From Adlercreutzia caecimuris B7 (lineage in GTDB: Bacteria > Actinomycetota > Coriobacteriia > Coriobacteriales > Eggerthellaceae), in assembly GCF_000403355.2 (NCBI RefSeq), contig NZ_KE159646.1, forward strand, positions 638,424-702,423: a stretch of DNA of 64,000 nt, written 5' to 3'. The notes beneath the pieces were generated by a model. That model saw only the letters and a list, made by a program, of their open reading frames with translations. It was not told the DNA's origin and searched no databases. The position numbers and the translations under genes were made by a program. Position 1 is the stretch's first letter; each line of letters begins with the position of its first letter. Shown piece after piece: positions 1-9,400 of this stretch.

Positions 1-873
1 CTCACCATGGCCGAGGTGTCGCGCAACGCGGACTTCTTCAAGGCGCTCGCCCAGGACGTGCTGGACGGCGCCCTGACCAAGAGACACGAAGCTGTCGTAG
101 ACCGATGCCTGCGCATCGTGTTCCAGCCCCATCTGGGCAAGACGACGCGTCCCGTCTTGAGCGACTTCGCCGAAGCGCTGCGGCAGCAGCCCGAGACCGA
201 GGCGGTGGACATCGCCCTCGCCTTCGAATCCTTCATCGACGGCCTGGCGAACTCGTTCAACGGCCAGACGAACGTGCGGGACGCGCCCCATCTCACTATC
301 TACGACTGCTCCGAGCTCGGGAAGAGCCTCGAGGTCATGGCCATGCTGTCGATGCTGCAGCACGTGCGAAACGCGTGCTTCCGCAACAACGCCGCCGGCA
401 AGCCCACGTACCTGATCATGGAGGAGGTGCAGATCCTCCTCGAAAACGAGCCTGCAGCTCGCATGCTCAACGACTTCTACGCGCAGATGCGCAAGTGGGG
501 CCTGCACATGGTGTGCGTGACCCAGCACCCGATTACGATGCTGGAGCACCCCATAGGCAAGAAGATGTACGAGAACACGGGAATGCACGTGTTCCTCCCC
601 ATGCAGAACCTCAATGCTGAGTACGTGGCCGAGTACTTCAAGCTCTCGCCAACCCAGAAGGACATGATCGACGTACGCGGCGACAACAAGGGCCGCGGCC
701 TCGTATCGGCGGCCGGCATGAAGATCCCCTTCAACGCGTGGATCGACCCGAAGTGGGACAAGGAGCTCTACGAGACCTTCAACACGGATCCCAACGCGCG
801 GAAACGCGTGTTGGAGGCCGTCGCTGCAACCGCGCCCGAGGAAGAGGGCGCCGAAGCGCGCGAGGGGCGATAG
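1..873 (+). CDS. virB4: VirB4-family conjugation ATPase, C-terminal part
   Basis: The frame is open through the left window edge, so only about 290 C-terminal residues are visible. The fragment has the VirB4/TraE-type RecA fold end: a Walker B-like strand ending in the acidic pair of YLIMEEVQIL (about residues 138-147), then QMRKWGLHMVCVTQHP, which matches the VirB4 motif where distant copies of the ATPase sense neighbours, then a TGMHVFLPMQ strand. VirB4 powers the mating-pair channel at the inner face of the membrane. The last 20 residues are acidic low complexity. The stop is followed after 3 bases by the next gene, so the two are translationally coupled. The Walker A motif lies off the window. 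Confidence 0.9.
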   Translation, partial: LTMAEVSRNADFFKALAQDVLDGALTKRHEAVVDRCLRIVFQPHLGKTTRPVLSDFAEALRQQPETEAVDIALAFESFIDGLANSFNGQTNVRDAPHLTIYDCSELGKSLEVMAMLSMLQHVRNACFRNNAAGKPTYLIMEEVQILLENEPAARMLNDFYAQMRKWGLHMVCVTQHPITMLEHPIGKKMYENTGMHVFLPMQNLNAEYVAEYFKLSPTQKDMIDVRGDNKGRGLVSAAGMKIPFNAWIDPKWDKELYETFNTDPNARKRVLEAVAATAPEEEGAEAREGR

Positions 874-876
874 GAG

Positions 877-2604
877 ATGGCAGAAACCCCGCAGATCAGG
901 CACGAGGACGATGTGAGGGCATCGAGCCGCCTCATGAACGAGGGCCCGGGGCGCTCCGGTGCCTCGCGCCTGATCGAGGGCAGGAGCCGGAGCGAGAAGC
1001 TGCGCAGCGGCAGCTCCGTTAGGCTTCGGCACACTGCGCGCAAGCTGGGGGAGGAGCAGCTCGACGAGCGCACGCGCGCGGCCATATCGAAGCTCACGCG
1101 CCGCGACAAGGCCGCCCTTGCCCGGGACATTGAGGCCCTGACCGGACAGGAGGACGATGGAGACCCTGGCAGCACTGCAGTTCAAAGGGCGATCGCAGCC
1201 TTCTCGCTCGGGCGCCGCCTGGGCAGCTCACCGCGAACCAGCTTGACGGAGGCCGAGGAGGCGGCCACGTCGAGCGCCTGCAATCCCGATCCCGGTCCGC
1301 GCCGCTCGTTCGGGATGAAACGGCCCGATCGTAGCGGGGAGGCTCCGGCAGCTGCGCGTCCTTCTGCCAGACTCACCTACGGAGACGAGCCATCTTCGGG
1401 TGCCGCAACGGCGAAGCCGCACCGCGCCGAGGGGCGGAAGGCGAGGGCCGTCCGCAAGATCAGGGCCAGAGACGCGATGAAGGCGAAGCGGAAGGCGCAG
1501 ATCGTCGTAGCGGCCCACAAGGCCGAGGCAGCCGCGTCAGCCGCAAAGGCAACGAGGGCCGCAAGTGGAGTCAAGGCGGCGGCGTTCGCGGCGAAGGGGG
1601 TGGGCGCGGCGTCGATTGCCGCCCTGCCCGTGATCCTCGCCTGCGCCCTGTTCCTCATGATGGTCATCGGCCTGGTGTCGGTCGCCGACGAGGCGACCGA
1701 CACCCCTCCCGCGGCCAACGAGCTCCTGCCCGAGGCGTGCGAGATCTGGCGGCCCGTCGTCAACGAGGCCTGCGAGGCGATCGTGGGAGACACGAAGTGG
1801 GCAGATCTCGCCTTGGCGATGATGGCCCAGGAGTCCGGAGGAAACCTCAATGTCACCTGCTTTCCCGGCGCGGTGAAGCGCCAGGACATCATGCAGGCAT
1901 GCGAGGGAGCCTACGGCAGCTGGATCATATCGGGAGGCGGCCCGTACAACCTGGTGGCCTGCACCCCAAAGGCGTCCATCTACGCGGGCGTCGCCGAGAT
2001 GAAGCAGAACCTGGATCTGTGGGATTCGTATCTGGGAGGTATCGAGCCCTGGGAGATCGACAAGGTGAAACTTGTTGTCCAGGGATACAACTACGGCGCT
2101 CAGGGCTACTACAACTGGAACGTGCGCCACGGGTACAAGGAATGGACTCTCGAGCGGTCAAAGGCCTACTCCCAAAACGTCATGCCGGCGGGCGCGAAGG
2201 GCACCCCTGAGCACGCCGACTACGTCATGCGCTACTACGCGTACTCGGCTGGCGAGGGGGAGGGAGTCGGGGCCGCCGTCATCGCCGCCGCCAAGACGCA
2301 GCTGGGCGTGCCATACGTGTGGGGAGGTACGACGCCCTTCGTCGGCCTCGACTGCTCGGGGCTGACCCAATGGTGCTACCGGCAAGCCGGCATAGAGATC
2401 ACCAGGACTACCTACACCCAAGTAAAGGCGGCGTTGAAGAAGGTCCCCGTGTTCCAGGCACGGCCGGGAGACGTGCTATGGAACTCGCATCACGTGGCCA
2501 TCTACGTCGGCGACGGCGAGTACATCCACGCCCCTCATACAGGCGACGTGGTCAGATATGGCAACTCGATCACGAGCTTCACCTACGCGCTCCAGTTCTA
2601 CTAA
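877..2604 (+). CDS. Membrane-anchored lytic transglycosylase / NlpC-P60 wall hydrolase of the conjugation machine
   Basis: A 575-residue bifunctional peptidoglycan hydrolase that would open the wall for the mating channel. Residues 1-245 are a charged, Arg/Ala-rich cytoplasmic region. One membrane segment spans about 248-271. A lysozyme-like transglycosylase domain follows (QESGG with the catalytic Glu near 318, then a YNYGAQGYYNW substrate-groove segment). The C-terminal NlpC/P60 peptidase (about 462-575) has Cys493 in DCSG, His539 in HHVAIYVG and His551 in YIHAP, the expected triad. The domain order matches the CwlT/TcpG-type proteins of Gram-positive ICEs. It sits between VirB4 and the pore proteins, as expected. 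The long N-terminal tail is larger than usual and may bind other channel parts. Confidence 0.9.
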   Translation: MAETPQIRHEDDVRASSRLMNEGPGRSGASRLIEGRSRSEKLRSGSSVRLRHTARKLGEEQLDERTRAAISKLTRRDKAALARDIEALTGQEDDGDPGSTAVQRAIAAFSLGRRLGSSPRTSLTEAEEAATSSACNPDPGPRRSFGMKRPDRSGEAPAAARPSARLTYGDEPSSGAATAKPHRAEGRKARAVRKIRARDAMKAKRKAQIVVAAHKAEAAASAAKATRAASGVKAAAFAAKGVGAASIAALPVILACALFLMMVIGLVSVADEATDTPPAANELLPEACEIWRPVVNEACEAIVGDTKWADLALAMMAQESGGNLNVTCFPGAVKRQDIMQACEGAYGSWIISGGGPYNLVACTPKASIYAGVAEMKQNLDLWDSYLGGIEPWEIDKVKLVVQGYNYGAQGYYNWNVRHGYKEWTLERSKAYSQNVMPAGAKGTPEHADYVMRYYAYSAGEGEGVGAAVIAAAKTQLGVPYVWGGTTPFVGLDCSGLTQWCYRQAGIEITRTTYTQVKAALKKVPVFQARPGDVLWNSHHVAIYVGDGEYIHAPHTGDVVRYGNSITSFTYALQFY

Positions 2605-2618
2605 AGGAAGGATGAAGA

Positions 2619-3467
2619 ATGGCAAAGGCAAGAAACAGCGGAATCGGAAGGAAGGTTCTGATTCTCGCGGCCGCGCTCCTCGTGATCACGGGGGTAGTCG
2701 CTCGATGCAGCGCTCTGCACACGCAAGACGCCGACATCTCAGGAGAGATCGTCGCCGCCGAGGAGAACGGCCCGGCGCAGGAAGATGAGGCCGGCTCGGA
2801 AAGCACCGAGGAATCAGGCGCGCCCGTCGAGCTGGACGACCAGATGGCCGAGATAGTGGACGGCTACGACGAGCAGACGATAGAGGCGATCGATTTCCTG
2901 CGCTCGAACGCGTGGACGACATTCGATTCCGCCCACTCCGTGGAGTTCGGCGACTGCTGGTATCAAGAGCATTCCGCTTCCGGGGAGTCTGAGCCGGTCG
3001 CATATGCGGTCACGGCGCTGTCGACAACGCAGCAGAGCACGGCGGGCGCCGTCGTGACCCTGACCACGCTCGCCATGCAGACGTCCAAAGGCGGCCAGAT
3101 CGTGACGCTCGGCAAGTCGTCTGACGCCGCCGGCGAGGTTGTCTGGACCGTGTCCTCCGACGGTTTCGGCGGCGCGGACAGCTACCTGCGCAGAGACAAG
3201 GCGACGGCCGTGGCCTCCCAGGGGCTGTCCGAGAGGATGCTCGGTTTGATCAACAACGACGTCGAGGGCCTCGATCGAGCCCTGACCGAGTACTGCCGGA
3301 CGGTGTACCCGCAGGCGAGCACGGCGACATGGGAGCAGGTGGCCACCGTCGACGAGGCGCAGGGAACCATAGGGTTCTCCATGATGCTCGATGCGAGCCT
3401 CACGCCGTCAGTGCACGTCCTCTACGACGAGGCGAAGGGTGTCTTCGAGGTTGGGAGGCAGCGATGA
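2619..3467 (+). CDS. Membrane-anchored conjugation protein of unknown fold (possible VirB8/TcpC-like)
   Basis: This 282-residue protein has an N-terminal hydrophobic segment (about 11-30) ending in ARCS, which could be a signal anchor or a weak lipobox. An acidic linker follows (about 38-70), then an extracytoplasmic domain of about 200 residues with alternating strands. It starts at an ATG after AAGGAAGGATGAAGA and overlaps the next gene by ATGA. Position and topology fit the VirB8/TcpC class of bitopic scaffold proteins, which have an NTF2-like domain outside the membrane. I see no diagnostic motif, so that is inference from context. Confidence 0.6.
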   Translation: MAKARNSGIGRKVLILAAALLVITGVVARCSALHTQDADISGEIVAAEENGPAQEDEAGSESTEESGAPVELDDQMAEIVDGYDEQTIEAIDFLRSNAWTTFDSAHSVEFGDCWYQEHSASGESEPVAYAVTALSTTQQSTAGAVVTLTTLAMQTSKGGQIVTLGKSSDAAGEVVWTVSSDGFGGADSYLRRDKATAVASQGLSERMLGLINNDVEGLDRALTEYCRTVYPQASTATWEQVATVDEAQGTIGFSMMLDASLTPSVHVLYDEAKGVFEVGRQR

Positions 3468-3643
3468 GCCTCATCAACTTCAAGGGCCCGAAGCGACGCG
3501 AGGGCCAGCCCCTGGTCGAATGGCTGAAGGAGACGAGACTCAGCACCGAGGAGGCCTACAAGGCCGTCGCCGTCCTATTCGTTCTGACGATCTTCGCAAC
3601 CGCCTTGGCGAAAGTTCTGATCACCGCCCTGCTGGCGGTCTAG
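3464..3643 (+). CDS. Small membrane protein of the conjugation operon
   Basis: A 59-residue protein whose ATG overlaps the upstream stop as ATGA, so translation is probably coupled. Residues 1-34 are charged and cytoplasmic (LVEWLKETRLSTEEAYKAVA), and 35-58 form one hydrophobic helix. Short single-helix proteins just before the VirB6-like gene are common in Gram-positive type IV systems and are thought to be pore or coupling subunits. No family could be named. It lies between the bitopic protein and the polytopic VirB6-like gene, with 16 bases to the latter. Confidence 0.7.
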   Translation: MSLINFKGPKRREGQPLVEWLKETRLSTEEAYKAVAVLFVLTIFATALAKVLITALLAV

Positions 3644-3659
3644 GGAAAGGAGATGCCAG

Positions 3660-4841
3660 ATGGAAGAGGCTGGCAAGAAAAGCCTGTTTTGGAGGTTCGC
3701 GTCCGGCGAACCCCTTTGGATGAGCTCGAAGAAGAGATCCTATCGGGAGGAGTACCTGGAGCTGCCGATCGGCGAGCGCGTATGGCATTGGATGGCGCAT
3801 CACAAAATCGCCCTGGCCGCGCTCGCGCTCGTTCTCGCGGCGACCATATCCATCGCCGCCGCACCCGACGACGCCGAGGCGCTGCCCATCCTCATACCCG
3901 TCATCGGCATCGGCGCCGCCATCGTCGGGGGCATAAGCGCCCTCGACTTCGCGATCGACGGGGTGGTGAGCTGGATTCCGGACATGATCCGCGGGTTCTG
4001 CAACGCCACGTTCGGGCTGGCCGAGACGATGCTCAACAGCTGTATCGACTCCAACATGCTCGGCAACGAGTTCCGCTACATGTTCGGGATCAACAACGGC
4101 GGCAGCACGATCTACGACTGGCTGCACAGGATCCAGGAGCAGTTCATCATCCCCGTCGCGATGCTCATGCTCGTCATCTTCTTCACCATCGGCCTGGCGA
4201 AGATACTGGGAGACGCGGGCAAGGGCGATACCGGCATCGACACTTGGCAGCTCATCATCACGTTCCTCGCATTCGCGGGTACCTCTGTCGTAATCGAGAA
4301 CTCATGGACGATCATGGCCTGGTGCTACAACCTCGCCGCTGGCGTCATCTCGGCCATCGGCAATGACATCGAGGCAGTGGCCTCGCTTCAGACAGTGCCC
4401 GACTCGGTGGAGAATGCCGGCGTTTTGCTGTCCCTGGCGCTCGCATCGATCATCGTCGTCATCCTAGCGTTCTTCGTCATGCTGATAACGCAGGCATCGA
4501 TTATCGTGCGCGGGTTCCAGCTGTACATCTACACAGCGCTGGCGCCCATCCCCCTCGCGACGCTCACCAGCGAGTCCGGACGCGCCATGGGCACCGGCTT
4601 TCTCAAGCGCTGGCTCGCCACGATCATCGCCGGCCTCGTCATGATCCTCTTGCTCGGATGCTTCTCCCAGATCATCCACGGCATGGGGTCCATGGCCATA
4701 CCGCCCATGGACGACTCCGTCACAGCGGAGGGGGCGATCAACTGGACGGCGAACCTGCTCGGCTGCTTCCCGCTCTACATCGCTCTCGCTTTCTGCATGC
4801 TCCAGTCGGGCTCTTGGGCGCGCGAGCTCGTGGGCGTGTAA
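3660..4841 (+). CDS. VirB6/TrbL-like polytopic conjugation channel protein
   Basis: A 393-residue protein with about six to seven hydrophobic helices. The first follows a charged N-terminus (about 50-70), with others near 75-100, 160-180, 195-215, 260-285, 315-335 and 360-380. The segment ALAPIPLATL after a helix pair is typical of the TrbL/VirB6 family, which forms the inner-membrane floor of the DNA channel. The ATG at 3660 follows AAAGGAGATGCCAG. The gene ends 7 bases before the next one. Its place after the VirB4, hydrolase and VirB8-like genes is the standard order in Gram-positive ICEs. Confidence 0.8.
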   Translation: MEEAGKKSLFWRFASGEPLWMSSKKRSYREEYLELPIGERVWHWMAHHKIALAALALVLAATISIAAAPDDAEALPILIPVIGIGAAIVGGISALDFAIDGVVSWIPDMIRGFCNATFGLAETMLNSCIDSNMLGNEFRYMFGINNGGSTIYDWLHRIQEQFIIPVAMLMLVIFFTIGLAKILGDAGKGDTGIDTWQLIITFLAFAGTSVVIENSWTIMAWCYNLAAGVISAIGNDIEAVASLQTVPDSVENAGVLLSLALASIIVVILAFFVMLITQASIIVRGFQLYIYTALAPIPLATLTSESGRAMGTGFLKRWLATIIAGLVMILLLGCFSQIIHGMGSMAIPPMDDSVTAEGAINWTANLLGCFPLYIALAFCMLQSGSWARELVGV

Positions 4842-4848
4842 GGCGGCG

Positions 4849-6438
4849 GTGACGATGACGAGCGGAACGAGCCGCTACAGGGAGATGAGACACAACTTCG
4901 TATCGGGTCTTCATAAGGCGGTAGAGTGCGGATCGTCTTGGGAGACGTTCCTCGAGTTCTACGGCAGGCACACTAACCTCCCGTTCACGAGCGCGATCTG
5001 CGCATGGAGGGAGCGGCCCGATGCCGGGGAGATCAGGGCGTTCTCCGAATGGAGCCGGGATCGGTGGAAGATCCGCAAGGGAGAGCGCGGCGTCCTGGGC
5101 CAGGATGAGGCAGGACCCGGCAGGCACCTCTACCTCTTCGACGAGTCGCAGGTCGAGCACGGCACCGACAAGGGAGGCGCTCCGCTCGAGGAGCCGGTCC
5201 CTCGCAGGGACTGGTCGATTGTCGAGAAGCACGCGAACGCTATCGCCGCCATGACCGCGACCTCACCGGGGGCATACGAGGTGACAGGCATCGCCCCCGC
5301 CCTTCCCTTGCTGGGCGACATGGCAGACCCAAGGGCTCGGGCCGTGCTTGCCAGGCACGGATGCGCTTCGACCGACGCGGTGCTCGGGTTTGCCTACAAG
5401 AGCGCCCTCTACGCTGTTCTCGTGAGAGCCGGTGAGGCTCCGATGTTCGACATCAGCGACGCGGACGTATCCCGGATGGTGGAAGAGTCGGGCGGCCCGG
5501 CAGCTGTCGGAAAGTGCATGACGGTTATGGTCGATTGGTGCGCCGAGGCACTGTGGCAAATCGCCGATTACTTGGAGACCACGTACGGAAACTGGGCAGA
5601 GGCAGCTTGCGCGCACCTGCTCGTCCCCACGTCACAAGGAAAGGCCGCCGATTGGATGATCCAGCCGGATGGGCGAACCGTCGAGGTCGTGGCCTCCGAG
5701 AGCCGGATCAAGGCGACCGTGCTCGGACCCGGGATGCTTCCCGAGCGCAGATGCGAGATCGACCTCACGCGCCCCGAAGTGCGTGACGGCCAGGTGCGGG
5801 CCCTGGGATTTGAACCAGAGGACTTCGTCTGGCAGGGCGGCGCGCACAAGCAGACCATGATGGAGATGATCGACGCCTCTTTGAGGGCGGCGGCCGGGGG
5901 AGATATGGGAAAGCCCTCGATAGTCGAAGCGGTAGGCGAGATAGAGGCGCAGCGCCTCGAGAGATGCAATGCGGTCCGGGCAATCGCGAGCGGGATGCTC
6001 CACTACTGCGCGGGGGAGATCTCACTGCAGGTCGAGGCGGCCAGGGCCTCCTGGGGGCTTGATGTCGGCTACGGATGCAAAGTGGTGGAAGCCACGATGG
6101 AGGAGCTCTGCGAACGGGCACTCGGCACCCGCGCCCCCGACATATCTAACCGGAAGAACGGGCAAACCCGGGGGTGCAAGGTCGAGGCCGCTGTCCCGGT
6201 GCCAGGAGGGCGAGAGCCGGGGCATGTCCCGGATGCTGTGCTGCGAAACGACCGGCGGGCACTGGATGCCCTGGGGCGGCCGCCGAATCGCGTGAGATAC
6301 GAGCATGAGGGCGAATCGGGCGAGCGCGAATGCCTAAGAGAGGACCCGGCGAAAGATCAAGCGGAGGCTAGGGCGGCCGCAGAGGCCTCCGCAAAAGGAA
6401 AGCAGGCGCTTAAGACGCGCCGCACGACTCGAAACTAA
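4849..6438 (+). CDS. LtrC/ArdC-type protein with N-terminal ArdC-like domain
   Basis: A 529-residue protein. Residues about 8-100 contain FLEFYGRHTNLPFTSAI, RDRWKIRKGERGV and LYLFDESQVEHG, the hallmark strings of the ArdC N-terminal/LtrC domain found in ICEs and plasmids. That domain binds ssDNA and, in ArdC, also protects incoming DNA from restriction. The middle (about 130-430) is helical with no named domain. The last 100 residues are basic and low complexity. Start is either GTG 4849 or ATG 4855, and the upstream GGCGG is a weak ribosome site. Probably an ssDNA-handling or anti-restriction factor acting in the recipient; the C-terminal role is unknown. Confidence 0.7.
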   Translation: MTMTSGTSRYREMRHNFVSGLHKAVECGSSWETFLEFYGRHTNLPFTSAICAWRERPDAGEIRAFSEWSRDRWKIRKGERGVLGQDEAGPGRHLYLFDESQVEHGTDKGGAPLEEPVPRRDWSIVEKHANAIAAMTATSPGAYEVTGIAPALPLLGDMADPRARAVLARHGCASTDAVLGFAYKSALYAVLVRAGEAPMFDISDADVSRMVEESGGPAAVGKCMTVMVDWCAEALWQIADYLETTYGNWAEAACAHLLVPTSQGKAADWMIQPDGRTVEVVASESRIKATVLGPGMLPERRCEIDLTRPEVRDGQVRALGFEPEDFVWQGGAHKQTMMEMIDASLRAAAGGDMGKPSIVEAVGEIEAQRLERCNAVRAIASGMLHYCAGEISLQVEAARASWGLDVGYGCKVVEATMEELCERALGTRAPDISNRKNGQTRGCKVEAAVPVPGGREPGHVPDAVLRNDRRALDALGRPPNRVRYEHEGESGERECLREDPAKDQAEARAAAEASAKGKQALKTRRTTRN

Positions 6439-6451
6439 AAGGAGAAGAACA

Positions 6452-9400
6452 ATGTCCGACCGAGAACCCATAGCCCGCATCCGCCTGGGGAATCCCGACG
6501 ATGGCGGAATGACAGTCGAGCTCGATCTGCCGGCATCGCGCAGCGACATCGCACGAGCTGCGGAAGATGCCCTGCTCCTGGACGATCCCTCGTCCGCCGA
6601 GATTGTCGAGGTCCACTCGAAACTCCCCATGCTGTCCGCCGAGACCGCGGAAGACGTGGAGATGCTGAACGACCTTGCGAGCCTGGCGGCCGCGCTCAGC
6701 AACGAGGAGCGGGAGGCTGCGTCCCTATACTGGAACGAGATGGTGAGCGTGAGCGAGCAGGAAAGCTTCCTGGCCGCCGCCAACGTGCTCATGCAGGCAG
6801 GGGAGCTGGAGCAATGGCGTTCCTACGACTTCTACACGCCCGATGCCGGGCTCCCTCAGCCGCTGACCAATATCGAGAAGTACGGGCGAACCTGGTACGA
6901 GGCGAACTTCAAGACACCGGTCATCGCCTACCATAACTACGACCTCGCGCTTTTCGGAAACCGCCGGAGCGACACCGTGGCCCTCTATGACGACGGCTAC
7001 CTCGACCTTTCGGCGGACTTGCCCGCCATCGAGAGCTACGATCGCGCCTCGTTGGCCGACGACCTGGAGGGCGTGGCGCTCCCTGCCGAGATCGAGGGCT
7101 GGCAGAAGGTCCGCATCACCGCCAGATCCCTGCGCACCGGAGAGGAGTTCGATGCCAGCATGCCTCTAAGCCCGGCGGCCGCGCTTGAACTGGAGGAAAC
7201 GGCCACTCTCGGCAGCCGGTACGACTACGAGATTACCGAAATCGACGACGGGGGCGTCCTCTCACGCCTGGGCCTCGATCCCGCAGCACACCCCTTCGAG
7301 CGCGTGGAGACCCTCAACGGCCTGCTGATTCTAGCGGCCACCAAGCTCAACGCGGCTGCTGGCGATTACGATCGGGTACGTGCCCTTCTCAACGAGCACG
7401 CGAGGCCGACCTACCTCGACGCAGCCGGTGCAGTGGCGGCCGTCGAGGAGATTCCCTTCTACGCCTACGACTTCCCCAACGCCGACGCCCACGACCTGCA
7501 GGCCATGAGCAAAGAAGAGAAGTGGGGCCGGGCGCACTACGACGAGCTGGCCGAAGCCGGCGAGCTTCCCGAGGGGAAGGAGGGCTACGACGAGCTGATC
7601 GACATTGACTTCGACGTCAAAACCTACGCGGGCGACCATGACGTCGCGCTCGGCGAGAGCGGCTATCTCGACGCCTATGCGGGAGAAGATCTCAATCTTG
7701 GCTTCTACGACGAGGCGGAGGTCGCCTCGGCCGCAGAACGAGCCAGGGAGGATGCCGATCTCTTCAGCTACGAGCCTTTCGAGGAGCCTGATCCTTCGCT
7801 GATGACGCCGGAGGCCGCCGAGCGCCTGGCCCGTGAGATGGCGGAGGACGCCGCCATGGGAAGGGGGGATTCCGTCGAACAGGATGGCGCGAACATATCC
7901 CATAAGAGCGATGATGCAACCGGCCAGCAAGTGACCCCGAACGAGCTGGAAACACGCCTCGATGACGTCGCGTTCATCGTCGCCGAGGTCCCCGAAACCG
8001 ACAACGCCATCGGCATTGCCGAGGTCGCGGTCAACCGTGCTCCCGGCGAAGAGTCGAGCTACTACGTGATCTTCGACTCCCAGAAACGCAATCCCTACGG
8101 GATGGCATCCGATGACTCCCTGCAGGACACGCGAGAGCTTGACTTCGGTGCCGTACGCGAAGCTGTGGAGAGACGCGCCCCGAACGAGCGCTGGGTGCGC
8201 TACGGCCTAGACCGCGAGCTTACCCCCGATGGATTCGCACCCGACGGCCATGCGTACACGCCCGACGAGTACCGCTCGAACAACCACCTCGACGCGGATG
8301 AGGCGATCCCCGCCGTGGGCGCCCTCATGAACTCCGGTCGGGACATGGACCCCCTGGAGGCCTACGACTACGTAGTTGGCGTTGGGCTGTTGGGGGTGAG
8401 TGCGGATCGCCTCAGCAACGAGCTGAGCCGCGCCATTGCCATCGGCGCGCGCAATCGCGCAGAGAGGATCAAGCCGTACGGCGAGGCTGTCGACGAGGGA
8501 GAGCCGGCCTTCCGCCCGGGCATGACCGCCCAGGGCGTAGTGTACAAGTCGCCAATCGCCTTCACCGAGCAATCGGATGCGGTGGCCTATATTCCCGAGG
8601 CGGCGTTCGAGGACGCAGTGCCGGATGAGCTCGGTTGGTACAAAGGCTCCGAATTCGAGCCCGAGGACCTCTACACATACGAGCGCATCCTGGAGGCTTG
8701 CCACGGCAGCCGGGATATGGCCGCGGGCGTCTTCGCCGAGCTGGACTGGCAGCACCCCTCCACGGTCTACGACGAGACGATGCGGATGCTCTCCGAGGAT
8801 TGGGAGAACGCGGACAAGTCGCTCAATATGTCCAGCCAGCCTGAGAGCGTGCGCCTGTACGCGGAGTGCAGCCTTCGTGAGAAGGGTGTCAAGGGGGCGC
8901 GCCTTGCCGAGCTAATGAGCGGCCCGTCTGCCGATGCTGCCGCTGCGATCGATGCCGCCTCGGCGATCGAGGAGCTCAACCGCGCAGCCGGTCCAGCCGT
9001 TCTGTTCGCAGAACCGGTGCCGGAGGGACACAGGGCCGGTTCGGCCGATGTCTCCATCGCAACCGAAGATCCCAGTCAGAGGGTGCACGTGCGAGTCGTG
9101 TACGACTACGATGCTCGCTCGGAAGGCGCCGAGACGGAAAGCATTCAGGGTTACGATCTTTGCGCGGAGGATTGGCCCATCGTCTCCGCAGCTGTGTCGA
9201 CGGCCTTCCCAGAGCGAGAGTTCAGGGCAGAATCATGGGGCGAGTCGGTGACGGTGGCAGAGGCCGTGGCCGGCGCGACCGTGCCCCCCGAAAGCATAGA
9301 CGAGATCGTCAGATTGAACGCGGCCGCCGCCCAAAACCTGGTCGATCGCTCTGTCGCGACGGGAGGGGAGTCTGCGCGAGTGGCGCCTGCGGAAGAAAGC